From Clostridiales bacterium (GTDB lineage: Bacteria; Bacillota; Clostridia; Lachnospirales; Lachnospiraceae): a stretch of DNA of 64,000 bases. Below, one piece after another: positions 48,594 to 57,802 of this stretch; the first letter of the stretch is position 1, and every line of letters begins with the position of its first letter. The notes beneath the pieces were generated by a model, which saw only the letters and a list, made by a program, of their open reading frames with translations, did no database searches and was not told the origin of the DNA. The position numbers and the translations under genes are program-made. The stretch is from the NCBI GenBank assembly GCA_021204045.1, contig JAJQAA010000051.1, positions 1 to 64,000 of the forward strand. The letters run 5' to 3'.

Positions 48594-49397
48594 TTAAATG
48601 ATGTGAGCGTCGCTTAAAACGCTGAACAGCTTCTTGGCGGACTCTTCGTTGTTTTCTTCTTTGATCTTCATGCCGCCCGTCTTCTTCTGCGGTACGAAGG
48701 TCTTTTTAACATGGGTGGGAGAACCCTTAAGGCCGATGCGGGTACCATCGATCTCCGGAAACGCGTCATCACCAAGCACCGGGATCTGAGCCTTGTTCGC
48801 GGCAATCTTACGCTTAATCGTAGGATAACGCGGATTCCAGGACGGCTTCGTGAACGTCACCAGGCAGGGAAACTTGATGCCGATGATCTGAGCGCCGCTC
48901 TCGGTCTCTTTCTTTACTTTCAGCATATCGTCAGCCAGCTCCGCCTCCAGAGCGTATGTAACCTGCGGATATCCGAGATGCTCCGCAATCTCCGGTCCGA
49001 CCTGAGCGGTATCGCCGTCGATCGCCTGCTTGCCGCAGAAGATGGCGTCAAACTTGCCTTCCGTCTCCTCAATCTTCTTTACGGCGTTGGAAAGGATGTA
49101 GCTGGTCGCCAGAGTATCGGAACCACCGAAGGTACGGCCGGAAACCAGATACGCCTTATCTGCCGCGATCGCCAGAGACTCCTTCAGCACAGCCGTGGCC
49201 TGCTGCGGTCCCATGGAGACAACGACAATCTTTGTGTCAGGATTTTTGTCTTTGATGCGGGCTGCCGCCTCCAGGGCATAGCCGTCAAATGGGTTGAGAA
49301 TACTCGGCACACCGTCACGAATAAGGGTGTTTTTCACCGGATCAATGCGAATTTCCGTGGTATCCGGCACTTGCTTGACGCAAACTAAAATGTTCAA
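48594..49397 (-). CDS. etfB: Electron transfer flavoprotein subunit beta
   Basis: A 267-residue ETF beta subunit: NILVCVKQVPDTTEIRIDPV at the start, PSILNPFDGYALEAAARIKD, GKQAIDGDTAQVGPEIAEHL, and a C-terminal recognition-loop region. The start is TTG at 49397, with AAAGGAG directly upstream; upstream in-frame ATGs would add 39 residues unlike the family. The GKQAIDGDTAQVGP segment is the usual nucleotide-binding loop. Co-transcribed with etfA. Confidence 0.95.
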   Translation of the reverse strand: MNILVCVKQVPDTTEIRIDPVKNTLIRDGVPSILNPFDGYALEAAARIKDKNPDTKIVVVSMGPQQATAVLKESLAIAADKAYLVSGRTFGGSDTLATSYILSNAVKKIEETEGKFDAIFCGKQAIDGDTAQVGPEIAEHLGYPQVTYALEAELADDMLKVKKETESGAQIIGIKFPCLVTFTKPSWNPRYPTIKRKIAANKAQIPVLGDDAFPEIDGTRIGLKGSPTHVKKTFVPQKKTGGMKIKEENNEESAKKLFSVLSDAHII

Positions 49398-49473
49398 TGT
49401 TATACTCCTTTCTGCTGCAGTAATTTTATGATAATAGCCCGGCAAACGTTCCCGGACTATTTTCACTGCACCT

Positions 49474-49502
49474 ATTTTATCAGCATTTTCTATGCTTTGC
49501 AA
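49474..49502 (-). promoter_or_regulatory. Possible promoter of etfBA
   Basis: Minus strand TTGCAA (49502-49497), 17 bases, TAAAAT (49479-49474). The spacer holds a small dyad AGCAT/ATGCT. Confidence 0.5.
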
Positions 49503-49581
49503 GATGTATTTCATGCTTTATTGCGGTTTTATTTCAAATAGAAATTTCCTCCATCCCATGCGAAAAAACCCTTCACGGGCC

Positions 49582-51726
49582 TTAATCGCGCGGCGCCTCC
49601 GCTGGAACGAATACCCGGGTATCAAACACGCTGGTGCTCTCCGTCTGACGCCTTGCCATCGCGTCGGCCTCACGGCAGAACTGCGCCTGCGCCATCACCA
49701 ACTCCTTGCCGCGCTTGTCGATCTTCTCGTAACTGCCGTCCGGCTGCAGAATATGTGCTTTCACATTATCTTCGAGCTGTACCTGCAGGATGTGAATCAC
49801 TTGCTCTTTAATCCCGGGATCTTCCACCGGGAACATAATCTCGACACGTTTATCAAGATTTCTTGGCATCCAGTCCGCGCTGCCCATGAAAACCTCCGGG
49901 CTGCCGCCGTTCTCAAAATAGAAAATGCGCGCGTGCTCGAGAAAATTGCCGACAATCGAATGCACACTGATATTTTCGCTTAAATCCGGCACACCCGCCC
50001 TCAGGCAGCAGATACCGCGTACCACCAGATCAATCTTCACCCCGGCGCATGAGGCTTCATATAAATTTGCTATGATTTCCTTGTCACAGAGCGAATTCAT
50101 CTTCGCCATGATGCGGGCTTCCTGCCCTGCGCGCGCGTTGGCGGTTTCACGGCGGATCAGGCGGATACATTTTTTGCGCAGCCACAGCGGCGCCAGCGAC
50201 AGCTTGTTCCAGGTCGGCGGTTCCGAATAGCCGGAAAGCATATTGAAAACCGCAGTGGCGTCCGCGCCGATCTGCGGATGGCAGGTCATCAGTCCGCAGT
50301 CCGTGTACAGCTTTGCTGTAGAATCGTTGTAATTTCCGGTTCCCAGGTGCACATAACGGCGGATGCCGTCCTCCTCGCGGCGTACCACGAGCGTAATCTT
50401 ACAGTGCGTCTTCAGTCCGACCAGGCCGTAGATCACATGGCAGCCGGCCTTTTCCAGCTTCCGCGCCCAGTTAATATTGTTTTCCTCATCAAAACGCGCC
50501 TTGAGTTCGACCAGCACCGACACCTGCTTGCCGCTCTCGGCCGCCTCCGCCAGCGCCGCGATAATCGGCGAATTGCCGCTGACGCGGTAGAGCGTCTGCT
50601 TGATCGCCAGCACATCCTTATCCCGCGCCGCCTGACGTACAAAATCCACAACCGGCGTAAAGCTCTGGTAGGGATGATGCAGGAAAATATCCCCTTTGCG
50701 GATATTCGCAAAGATATCGTCGTCATTCATCAAAGCCGGAACCGGCCGCGGCTGGTACTGCGGTTCCTTCAGGCCATCAAAACCTTCCAGCCCGTACAGT
50801 TTCATCAGGAACGTCAGATCAAGCGGGCCGGGGATACTGTAAATATCATCATTCTCCACCGACAGCTCCCGTTTCAGGTATTTCAGCAGATGTTTGTCCG
50901 CCTTCTCCTCGATTTCCAGGCGGATCACCTCACCCCACTGGCGTTTTTTCAGCTGTTTTCTGATCTCCTCCAGCAGATCCTCCGCCTCCTCCTCGTCAAT
51001 GGAGAAATCCGCGTTCCTCATAATGCGGAACGGATGGGCCGTAATGATATTGTAATTCAGAAACAGCGCCTGGATATTACGCTCAATAATTTCCTCGAGC
51101 AGGATCACCCGGCGCATCCCGTCGCCCTCATCCGGGAGCTCGATGACGCGCGGCAGTACAGACGGCACCTGCACCATCGCAAACTCCGTCTCGCCCGTGC
51201 CGTCCTTCCTGGTCAGCAGCGCCGCAATATTCAGCGACCGGTTGCGGATCAGCGGAAACGGCCGCGACGAATCGACCGCCATCGGCGTCAGCACCGGATA
51301 AACATTTTCCCGGAAGTAATTGTCCGCAAACGCCGCCTGCGTCGGAGTCAGCTCCTCATGTCCGCAGATCACCTGCAGGCCGTGCTGCAGCAGCGCCGGA
51401 AGCAGTGAACGATTGTAGGTGGAATACTGCAGCGCCACAAGCTCGTGCGTCTTAACGCCGATGCGCGCAAGCTGTTCCTCCGGCTTGAGTCCGGCGATAT
51501 CCGGCTTGTGGTATCTGGCATGCACCTGGTCTTTCAGGGAAGCCACCCGCACCATAAAAAACTCATCCAGGTTCGAAGCCGTGATACTCAGAAATTTCAG
51601 CCGTTCAAACAGCGGTATCGTCTTGTCGCGCGCTTCTCCAAGGATGCGGCTGTTAAACTCCAGCCAGCTCAGCTCACGGTTAACATAATTTTTCGGCTCC
51701 ATATAAGCATTCTCAGTCTCCATCAT
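49582..51726 (-). CDS. ppk: Polyphosphate kinase 1
   Basis: A 714-residue PPK1, normal length. NRELSWLEFNSRILGEARD opens the N-domain, and SNLDEFFMVRVASLKDQV follows. The catalytic part has LVELKARFDEENNINWARKL, GLKTHCKITLVVRREE and RYVHLGTGNYNDSTAKLYTD with the His that becomes phosphorylated, then GSADWMPRNLDKRVEIMFPV. It makes polyphosphate from ATP. It lies three bases after the ppx gene, so synthesis and breakdown are encoded together. Confidence 0.97.
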   Translation of the reverse strand: MMETENAYMEPKNYVNRELSWLEFNSRILGEARDKTIPLFERLKFLSITASNLDEFFMVRVASLKDQVHARYHKPDIAGLKPEEQLARIGVKTHELVALQYSTYNRSLLPALLQHGLQVICGHEELTPTQAAFADNYFRENVYPVLTPMAVDSSRPFPLIRNRSLNIAALLTRKDGTGETEFAMVQVPSVLPRVIELPDEGDGMRRVILLEEIIERNIQALFLNYNIITAHPFRIMRNADFSIDEEEAEDLLEEIRKQLKKRQWGEVIRLEIEEKADKHLLKYLKRELSVENDDIYSIPGPLDLTFLMKLYGLEGFDGLKEPQYQPRPVPALMNDDDIFANIRKGDIFLHHPYQSFTPVVDFVRQAARDKDVLAIKQTLYRVSGNSPIIAALAEAAESGKQVSVLVELKARFDEENNINWARKLEKAGCHVIYGLVGLKTHCKITLVVRREEDGIRRYVHLGTGNYNDSTAKLYTDCGLMTCHPQIGADATAVFNMLSGYSEPPTWNKLSLAPLWLRKKCIRLIRRETANARAGQEARIMAKMNSLCDKEIIANLYEASCAGVKIDLVVRGICCLRAGVPDLSENISVHSIVGNFLEHARIFYFENGGSPEVFMGSADWMPRNLDKRVEIMFPVEDPGIKEQVIHILQVQLEDNVKAHILQPDGSYEKIDKRGKELVMAQAQFCREADAMARRQTESTSVFDTRVFVPAEAPRD

Positions 51727-51729
51727 GTC

Positions 51730-53289
51730 CTACACCTTCTTTTTTTGCCGAAGTTCCGGCCGGATACCAAATATTTCCTCAAAGAAATCCGCCGTCCGCC
51801 CGATTGCCAGACGTTCCAGCGTCACATCGCCCTCGTAACCGGTCGTAATCAGCATCCGGTTCCCCTTGACCGTGACGCGGCAGTCCGCCAGCTTCGCCTT
51901 GTGCCCGCGATCCATCGAATTGGCCAGACGCAAAATTGCTACCAGCTTTGCCACCAGCAGCGGCAGATTGGCCGGATCCACCAGGCGGCTCCCCGGAGAC
52001 GCCTGAGCCTCAAACCGGGTGTCGTCGTAACGGAATTTCTGAATATTGTAACGCACCACATTGGCAACGATCTCGCGCTGTGCATGGGAAAGGCCGATGA
52101 TCTCCGTCGCCATAATAATATTGTAAGCGCAGTCCGTTGGATCACGCATCGTCACAAATTTTCCGCAGGAATGCAGATTGGCCGCAATCTGCAAAAGCAG
52201 GCGTTCCCGTTCCTTCATGCCGTGATATTTTTTCAGGCTGTCAAAGACCGTCAAAGCCGCGGCCTCTACCGCCTGAATATGCGCCATATGGCATTTATAA
52301 CGTTTCGCCATATTGCGCGACGCCGCAATAATATCGTTGTCAAAATTATGGTTGAATTTCAGCAGACGTTTTTCTTCCGCATACTCGGCGGCTATCGCAT
52401 CCGTCATCGACGTGCCCGGCATCCAGATCGTCTGCGCACCGGTCATCTCCAGCATCCGTTTCAGAATTACCGCCGTCGGGAACAGCAGATCCGCGTATCC
52501 GGCGTTGACCTCAAATTCCTCCTCGATCTGATCCCTCGTCATACGACTGAGCCGGTCAAATGAATTCTGAAATTCCTCCAACGTGATCCGCCCGCTCCCC
52601 GCGCCGCTGTGAACGTGAAAATACAGAGTCAGAATCGTCTCTCCGATGCCGATCAGGCTGGGAATCCCTCTGTCTTTCAGATACATCTTGCGGAACGTCA
52701 CCATCTCATTGTCAACCATCTCGGCAATGACGTCCTGTGCCGTCTCCTGGCTGACCTGCGCCTCAAAAACCATCTCGCGCAGCTTCAATACGCCCAGCGG
52801 CAGATTCTGCGTAGAGACCAGCGCATCCTTGTCGAACAGTGAGACCTGCATGCTGCCAAAACCGATATCAACGATCGCCGTTCCTTTCTGGATGGCTTTC
52901 TGAAAATCCGCGTCATGGGCAGCAATCGCCTTGTAGCTCAGAAACCGCTGCTCGGAATTGCTCAAAACACGAATCGTAATCCCGGTACGCACCCGGACCT
53001 GCTCGATCACAATCTGACGATTTTCCGCTTCCCGCAGAGCGCTCGTCGCATAAGCCCGCAGCTCCGCTGTCTGGTAGCCCTTCGCAATGCGGGCAAACTC
53101 CTCAAGATTCTCGCAAAGCTCCTCCACCTGCGGATAAGAAATCCGGTTGTCCTGGAACGCGTCCCTGCCCAGCCTGGTTATATGTTTTACATGGTCGATC
53201 TGACGAACGCCGACTTTATCCGACAGCTCATAAATCCCCAGCTCGATCTCAAACGAGCCAACATTAACCGCGGCAAATGTGCGTATCAT
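51730..53289 (-). CDS. ppx: Exopolyphosphatase (Ppx/GppA family)
   Basis: A 519-residue Ppx/GppA phosphatase. The first half has an actin-like fold with FAAVNVGSFEIELGIYELSD, YATSALREAENRQIVIEQV and TAIVDIGFGSMQVSLFDKDA. The second half is an HD-type helical domain with LLLQIAANLHSCGKFVTMRD. The usual ELGGGS motif reads DIGFGSM, a change worth noting. It releases phosphate from polyphosphate or acts on pppGpp. The ATG at 53289 follows AAGGAGCGG. Confidence 0.9.
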   Translation of the reverse strand: MIRTFAAVNVGSFEIELGIYELSDKVGVRQIDHVKHITRLGRDAFQDNRISYPQVEELCENLEEFARIAKGYQTAELRAYATSALREAENRQIVIEQVRVRTGITIRVLSNSEQRFLSYKAIAAHDADFQKAIQKGTAIVDIGFGSMQVSLFDKDALVSTQNLPLGVLKLREMVFEAQVSQETAQDVIAEMVDNEMVTFRKMYLKDRGIPSLIGIGETILTLYFHVHSGAGSGRITLEEFQNSFDRLSRMTRDQIEEEFEVNAGYADLLFPTAVILKRMLEMTGAQTIWMPGTSMTDAIAAEYAEEKRLLKFNHNFDNDIIAASRNMAKRYKCHMAHIQAVEAAALTVFDSLKKYHGMKERERLLLQIAANLHSCGKFVTMRDPTDCAYNIIMATEIIGLSHAQREIVANVVRYNIQKFRYDDTRFEAQASPGSRLVDPANLPLLVAKLVAILRLANSMDRGHKAKLADCRVTVKGNRMLITTGYEGDVTLERLAIGRTADFFEEIFGIRPELRQKKKV

Positions 53290-53333
53290 AAAACCCGCTC
53301 CTTCCATCGGCGTTATCCAAAAAACATTTATTT

Positions 53334-53387
53334 TAAAATGAAAACGCGCCGCCAGCCTGTGCCGGACGGCGCAACGCCATTTTACTG
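53334..53387 (-). terminator. Terminator after pheA
   Basis: GCGCCG (53347-53352) pairs with CGGCGC (53368-53373), with outer AAAATG/CATTTT. Minus-strand RNA continues GTTTTCATTTT. Confidence 0.7.
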
Positions 53388-53464
53388 TCTTTATTGTAAC
53401 CGTTCCCCGTAATTTCTTCCAGTAAATTTCCGTAAAATGTATGTAAAGGATATAAATTATAAAA

Positions 53465-54595
53465 TCAGTAATTGCCCAGAATCCGCATGTTCTGCGCTTC
53501 GTTTGCGATCCCCGTCAGCGCGTTTTTCACCGCGATATCCTGCAGATTTCCTTCGATATCAACGAAGAAACGATACTCCCAGTTGCGTCCCTGGATCGGT
53601 CGCGACTCGATCATCTGCATACTCACGCCGTTAAAAATAAAATGGCTGAGGATATTGTAAAGCGTCCCGCTGCGATGCGGCAGTTCAAAGGTAATGCTCA
53701 CCTTCGAAGCATCCGTGCGGTAAATCGCGTGCCGCGAAAGGATGATAAACCGGGTCGTATTGCCCTGGTTGTTCTGAATGGAAGATTTCAGTGTTTTCAG
53801 GCCGTAAAGCTGCCCGGCAATCTCGCTGGCAACCGCCGCCTGGCTCTTATCCTCCTCCTCGATCACCTTGCGGGCCGCAATCGCCGTGTTCGCCAGGCTG
53901 ACCTGGCGCCACTCCTTCTGCGCGTTCAGGAAACGGGAACACTGCATCAGCGCCTGCGGATGCGAATACACCGTGCGGATATCCGAAAGTTCCGCCTCCG
54001 GCCGCGCCAGCAGGCAATGACTCACCGGAAGGAAGGTCTCCGCAACGATGTAATTCTGATAACGCGGCAGCAGATCGTAATTATCAACCACTGACCCCGC
54101 CGAGGAATTTTCAATTGGCAGCACCGCGTAGGCAGCCCGCCCGTCCTGTACTTCCTTCATCGCTTCCTCGAAGGTCTCCACATGATAGATCGCGACCTCC
54201 AGACCGAAATACTGCAGCGCAGCGGCATTGCCGTAAGCGCCCTCCACGCCCTGGTAGACAACCGGCCCCCGCTGGGGAAGCGTTTCCAATGGCGTAAATC
54301 CGAAATTTGACAGCTCACTCTGCCCAAGCTCCGCCTGACGGCGGTACTGATACCTGCGGCCGATCGCCATCATCTGTGTGATCAGTTCACGCACCGCGGC
54401 CTGGTCGTGCTCGTCATCCGTCAACGTGTCCGCGTTTTTCATCTTCTGCTCGATCCGTTTTGCGTCATAAATCGGTATCCCGGCATTTGCCTTATACTCC
54501 GCGGTCTTTGCGCAGATGCGCATCCGCTCCACAAAAAGCGTCGCCATTCTTTCATCAATTTTATCAATCTCATCGCGATAATCCTGCAAGTCCAT
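53465..54595 (-). CDS. pheA: Bifunctional chorismate mutase/prephenate dehydratase
   Basis: A 376-residue P-protein for phenylalanine synthesis. Residues 1-90 are chorismate mutase (LQDYRDEIDKIDERMATLFV, KRIEQKMKNA). Residues 110-285 are prephenate dehydratase with VVYQGVEGAYGNAAALQYFG, LPIENSSAGSVVDNYDLL and NQGNTTRFIILSRH. The end is an ACT domain with SITFELPHRSGTLYNILSHF and ESRPIQGRNWEYRFFVDIEG, expected to bind phenylalanine for feedback control. Its ATG overlaps the plsC stop, so the genes are coupled. Confidence 0.96.
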   Translation of the reverse strand: MDLQDYRDEIDKIDERMATLFVERMRICAKTAEYKANAGIPIYDAKRIEQKMKNADTLTDDEHDQAAVRELITQMMAIGRRYQYRRQAELGQSELSNFGFTPLETLPQRGPVVYQGVEGAYGNAAALQYFGLEVAIYHVETFEEAMKEVQDGRAAYAVLPIENSSAGSVVDNYDLLPRYQNYIVAETFLPVSHCLLARPEAELSDIRTVYSHPQALMQCSRFLNAQKEWRQVSLANTAIAARKVIEEEDKSQAAVASEIAGQLYGLKTLKSSIQNNQGNTTRFIILSRHAIYRTDASKVSITFELPHRSGTLYNILSHFIFNGVSMQMIESRPIQGRNWEYRFFVDIEGNLQDIAVKNALTGIANEAQNMRILGNY

Positions 54596-55338
54596 CAGCT
54601 GTGTCTCCGTTCCTGTTCTTTTTTCAGCATTTCAATAATCTCTTCGCGCACATAGGCGCCCACATGTTTTTTCTGCTCCGGCGGCAGCTCCTTCAGATCA
54701 ATCGGAGCGCCAAACTCGATCGTCACCTGAGACGCGTGAATAAACGGAAACTGCCGTTCAAAAATATCCGCCGTCCCCGTGATCGCCACCGGGATCACCG
54801 GGCAGCCGGATTTCTCAGCAATCTTAAAGCTGCCATCCTTAAACGGGAGCAGATCCGTAAGATCCGCGTTCGAATTGCGCGTCCCCTCCGGGAATATCCA
54901 GATCGAAACACCGCTCTTAATCTTGGCAACTGCGTCGAGGATCGTCCTCAGTCCGGCCTTGATATCCCTGCGGTCAAGAAAAAGGCAGTTCACCAGCCGC
55001 ATCCACCAGGCCAGCGAAAACCAGCTCTCCATCTCCTTTTTCGCCACAAAACCCGTTGGCGCCGGAACAGAAACATAACCGCAGACAATGTCAAAATAAC
55101 TGCTGTGGTTGCCCACATAAAGCACCGCCCGGTCCGGAATATTTTCCCGGCCAATGATCGTGAGCTTCGAGCCGCTTAAGCGCAACAGCATCCGCAGCTC
55201 TCCCTGCACAATGCGCAGACTGTGCCATCGCTGCTTTTCCGGCCGCAGCTTTGCCAGGCGATTCTCCGCCACAATCAGCGGAATCGTATAAATTAGGAAA
55301 CTAAGCAGCGCAACCCCCACCAAAATCAGCCCGATCAT
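54595..55338 (-). CDS. plsC: 1-acyl-sn-glycerol-3-phosphate acyltransferase
   Basis: A 247-residue membrane-associated acyltransferase. An N-terminal hydrophobic segment (GLILVGVALLSFLIYTIPLI) anchors it. The catalytic block is GNHSSYFDIV (HX4D), then the FLDRRDIK loop, the substrate motif FPEGTRNSNADLT, and VIPVAITGTADIF. It adds the second acyl chain to make phosphatidic acid. Its stop shares bases with the pheA start. Confidence 0.93.
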   Translation of the reverse strand: MIGLILVGVALLSFLIYTIPLIVAENRLAKLRPEKQRWHSLRIVQGELRMLLRLSGSKLTIIGRENIPDRAVLYVGNHSSYFDIVCGYVSVPAPTGFVAKKEMESWFSLAWWMRLVNCLFLDRRDIKAGLRTILDAVAKIKSGVSIWIFPEGTRNSNADLTDLLPFKDGSFKIAEKSGCPVIPVAITGTADIFERQFPFIHASQVTIEFGAPIDLKELPPEQKKHVGAYVREEIIEMLKKEQERRHS

Positions 55339-55427
55339 GTATTATCTCCCCGATATGTAAAATGACAATTGATAATGCTGCGGGTCCATTGCGTACTTTT
55401 TGACCCCGGCATCCTCAGTATAAATGC

Positions 55428-55464
55428 AAAGAGGGGCAAAAACAAGTCATCTGCCCCTCTTTTT
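55428..55464 (-). terminator. Hairpin overlapping the end of the DUF1113-type gene
   Basis: AAAGAGGGGCA pairs with TGCCCCTCTTT (55428-55438, 55452-55462). Both strands give a T-run after the stem. The minus-strand gene's stop codon lies within it. Confidence 0.75.
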
Positions 55465-55884
55465 TGTAATTTGTTCAAACAGCAGGCCAGTGGCGAACCA
55501 CAACGGTGCGAAATCTAGGCGAATCAGACCGCCGACATTGGACTGGCTCGCGGAGTAATCCCACGGACACATGCCGCGCGCCCGCAGCCACATGCCGGAA
55601 AAATATTCCGTCGTAAAGATCAGCACCATGTAAAGTACGCCGTGGCGCAGAAAGCGGTCTCCGGCGCGCACACCCTTCTCACCGATCCACCAGTCCGTCA
55701 GACGTCCGATCGGCGCAAGCAGCGCCCCGAGGCCATAGATCGGGAACATCAGCAGCGAGGTTTGCCCCATCAGCCGCCAGTCATGTGCCATAATCGAACC
55801 GACCGAAGTAAACATAACCTCCAGGCACCAGCCGGTGACACCGCATTTCAAAAAATTTTCCGAGAGTTCTTTTATCCGTTCCAT
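55447..55884 (-). CDS. Putative ABC transporter permease-type membrane protein (PF06541-like)
   Basis: A 145-residue protein with about four membrane helices. The pattern GVTGWCLEVMFTSVG, LMFPIYGLGALLAPI and GMCPWDYSASQSNVGGLIRL matches the small family annotated as putative ABC transporter permease (DUF1113); conserved CPWDYS is the best marker. Despite the name no transporter partner is present. The ATG at 55884 follows a weak site; an upstream ATG at 55902 is possible. Confidence 0.75.
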   Translation of the reverse strand: MERIKELSENFLKCGVTGWCLEVMFTSVGSIMAHDWRLMGQTSLLMFPIYGLGALLAPIGRLTDWWIGEKGVRAGDRFLRHGVLYMVLIFTTEYFSGMWLRARGMCPWDYSASQSNVGGLIRLDFAPLWFATGLLFEQITKKRGR

Positions 55885-55911
55885 GTCTGATAGTATGCGC
55901 AATCAGACGGA

Positions 55912-55997
55912 CGGGTATACATTGTCGCGCGAAGCGCGCCTGCGCGTCAGCGCCTGTATTCGCGAGTGCCCTGCGGGTATACATTGTCGCGCGAAGC
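55912..55997. repeat. Pair of 24-bp direct repeats around a GC-rich unit
   Basis: CGGGTATACATTGTCGCGCG then AAGC occurs at 55912-55935 and 55974-55997, 62 bases apart. The intervening part is full of CGCG and GCGC. The second copy reaches the stop codon of the DUF4250 gene. The pattern suggests a dispersed extragenic repeat. Confidence 0.75.
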
Positions 55998-56176
55998 TAC
56001 CGGAACTGGTTCTTTTCTTCATCATAGCGGTAACCGACCGCGGCAAGTGTTTGTTCCAGGTTTTCCCGGTCGGCATCCTGCGTGTGGCAGAATTCGTCCA
56101 GAGAGGAATAGTTATCGCGCAGCTGCGTATTCAGATAGCTGAGCAGCATAAAAGGATCTTTTGGGATCTGGGACAT
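55997..56176 (-). CDS. DUF4250 domain-containing protein
   Basis: A 59-residue protein: MSQIPKDPFMLLSYLNTQLR, then DNYSSLDEFCHTQDADREN and AAVGYRYDEEKNQFR. This is the pattern of DUF4250, a small family widespread in Firmicutes with unknown role. GGAGG lies five bases before the ATG. The stop lies within the second copy of a 24-bp repeat. Confidence 0.85.
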   Translation of the reverse strand: MSQIPKDPFMLLSYLNTQLRDNYSSLDEFCHTQDADRENLEQTLAAVGYRYDEEKNQFR

Positions 56177-56242
56177 ATCGGCCTCCGTAAAGTAATAATC
56201 ACGTCTCCATTATATCCAATTCCGGTTCCCGCGGCAAGATCC

Positions 56243-57658
56243 CTATCCCCGTTTTTCCTCCACCGGCAGCCGGCCGCGCAGGAACCGTTTTTTCAAAGCG
56301 CTCCAGGAAAATGGAATCAGCGGGTAAATATAGCTCTTTCCGGCGATCGTCTTGTTGAATATAATCGCGCAGACACAGAGCACCAGTCCCGCGGCGAATC
56401 CCCAGACGTCAAAAACGGCGGTCAGAAGCAGCAAAATCACGCGCATAAATTTCAGCGCGTAGCCAAGCTCAAAGCTGGCCTGGCTGTAATTGGCGATCGT
56501 GACAAACGCCATATACAGCATCGTCTCGCTGTTGAACCATCCGGACTTGACGGAATATTCGCCGAGGACGATACCGGCAATCACGCTCAAAGGTGTCGTC
56601 AGCATATTCGGCGTATTGACCGCCGCCAGGCGCAGACCATCGATCGCGAATTCCAGGATCAGCAGCTGTACGATCAGCGGTACATAGGACGCGTCCGCCA
56701 GGCGCAGAAACTGGAGCGATTGCGGCAGACGATCCGCATGCATCATCAGCAGCAGCCAGACCGGCGTCAGCAAAAGACAGAGCAGCGCCGTAGCCATGCG
56801 CGACAGACGCAGATAGGTGCCGGTGAGCGGCGGGAAATAATAATCGTCCGCCTCCTCGATAATATCAAATACCGATGAGGGCAGGATCATCGCTGCCGGA
56901 GAATTGTCCACAAGAATAACAATATTGCCCTCGAGAATACAGGCCGCCGCGGTATCCGGCCGTTCGGAAAATTTGAACTTGGGGAACGGATTGCACCAGC
57001 TGTGCGGGTACAGGCATTCTGCCAGGCTCTCCTGGTTCATCGTCAGCGCGTCCACCCGCAGCCGTGAAATCTGATCTTTGATCCGCGCAAGCAGTTCCTT
57101 ATCGACGCGGTCCTCCATATAGCAGATCGCGATATCCGTGTGCGAGCTTTCCCCGGCGCTGGTAATTTCCATCGTCAGTTTTGGATCACGGATGCGGCGG
57201 CGGATCAGCGCCGTGTTAAAAATCAGCGTCTCCACAAAACCATCGCGGGAACCGCGCAGAACCTTATCTTTCTCCGGCTCCTCCACGCTGCGCGCCGGAT
57301 AAGTGCGGCAGTCGATGCCCATGCAGGAATCATAGCCGTCGATAAACAGACAGCTGATGCCCGTCAACAGCTGCACCAGCATATCCGAATCTTCTTTCAG
57401 CAGACTGACTTCCCCGTACGGAATGTGTTTCCGTGAAAACTCATCCGCACCCGGCGGCAAATCCTCCGCTTTCACCGACGACCAGTCCTGCATCATTCTC
57501 AGCAATATCTCATCCTTTGTAAATCCGTCCACAAACAGCAATGCCGCCTCACGGCCGCCGATTGTCAGCGTCCGGCGGACAATATCAAAATTTTTATCGA
57601 TTTGCAGCACCTGATTCAGATGATTCAGGTTTTCCGCAATCGATTTTTTAAATTCCAT
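56243..57658 (-). CDS. spoVAF: Spore germination protein, SpoVAF type
   Basis: A 471-residue protein of the GerA/SpoVAF family. A cytosolic N-terminal domain with HIPYGEVSLLKEDSDMLVQL and ISCLFIDGYDSCMGIDCRTY is followed by EKDKVLRGSRDGFVETLIFN and TALIRRRIRDPKLTMEITSA, then five or six membrane helices with PLTGTYLRLSRMATALLCLL and a basic tail. The RSVEEPEKDKV segment resembles SpoVAF more than GerAA. Such proteins sit in the inner spore membrane and shape germination and DPA release. The ATG at 57658 follows GGAGGG. No other spoVA gene adjoins, which is unusual. Confidence 0.85.
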   Translation of the reverse strand: MEFKKSIAENLNHLNQVLQIDKNFDIVRRTLTIGGREAALLFVDGFTKDEILLRMMQDWSSVKAEDLPPGADEFSRKHIPYGEVSLLKEDSDMLVQLLTGISCLFIDGYDSCMGIDCRTYPARSVEEPEKDKVLRGSRDGFVETLIFNTALIRRRIRDPKLTMEITSAGESSHTDIAICYMEDRVDKELLARIKDQISRLRVDALTMNQESLAECLYPHSWCNPFPKFKFSERPDTAAACILEGNIVILVDNSPAAMILPSSVFDIIEEADDYYFPPLTGTYLRLSRMATALLCLLLTPVWLLLMMHADRLPQSLQFLRLADASYVPLIVQLLILEFAIDGLRLAAVNTPNMLTTPLSVIAGIVLGEYSVKSGWFNSETMLYMAFVTIANYSQASFELGYALKFMRVILLLLTAVFDVWGFAAGLVLCVCAIIFNKTIAGKSYIYPLIPFSWSALKKRFLRGRLPVEEKRG

Positions 57659-57693
57659 CGGGCTTCCCTCCAGACTGAACATTTTTTCATTTC

Positions 57694-57723
57694 CAGTATG
57701 GACAAAATCTCCCTGTTTTATCC
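57694..57723 (-). promoter_or_regulatory. Sigma-G-type promoter candidate of spoVAF
   Basis: Minus strand GGATA (57723-57719), exactly 18 bases, CATACTG (57700-57694). The forespore sigma-G consensus is GHATR-N18-CATNHTA, so two positions differ. It lies 35 bases before the start codon. spoVA genes depend on sigma-G in Bacillus. Confidence 0.5.
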
Positions 57724-57802
57724 GTCCTCGTAGCTTTTGGCTGTTTTTGTCGATTTTTTAAATTTTTTTACGCGTTTTTACCATGTTTTGCACAAAAGAA
57801 CA

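Noticed and set aside
55781-55984. Minus-strand frame over the 24-bp repeats
   Set aside because: Arg/Ala-rich product formed by the GC-rich repeat itself; overlaps the start of a real gene.
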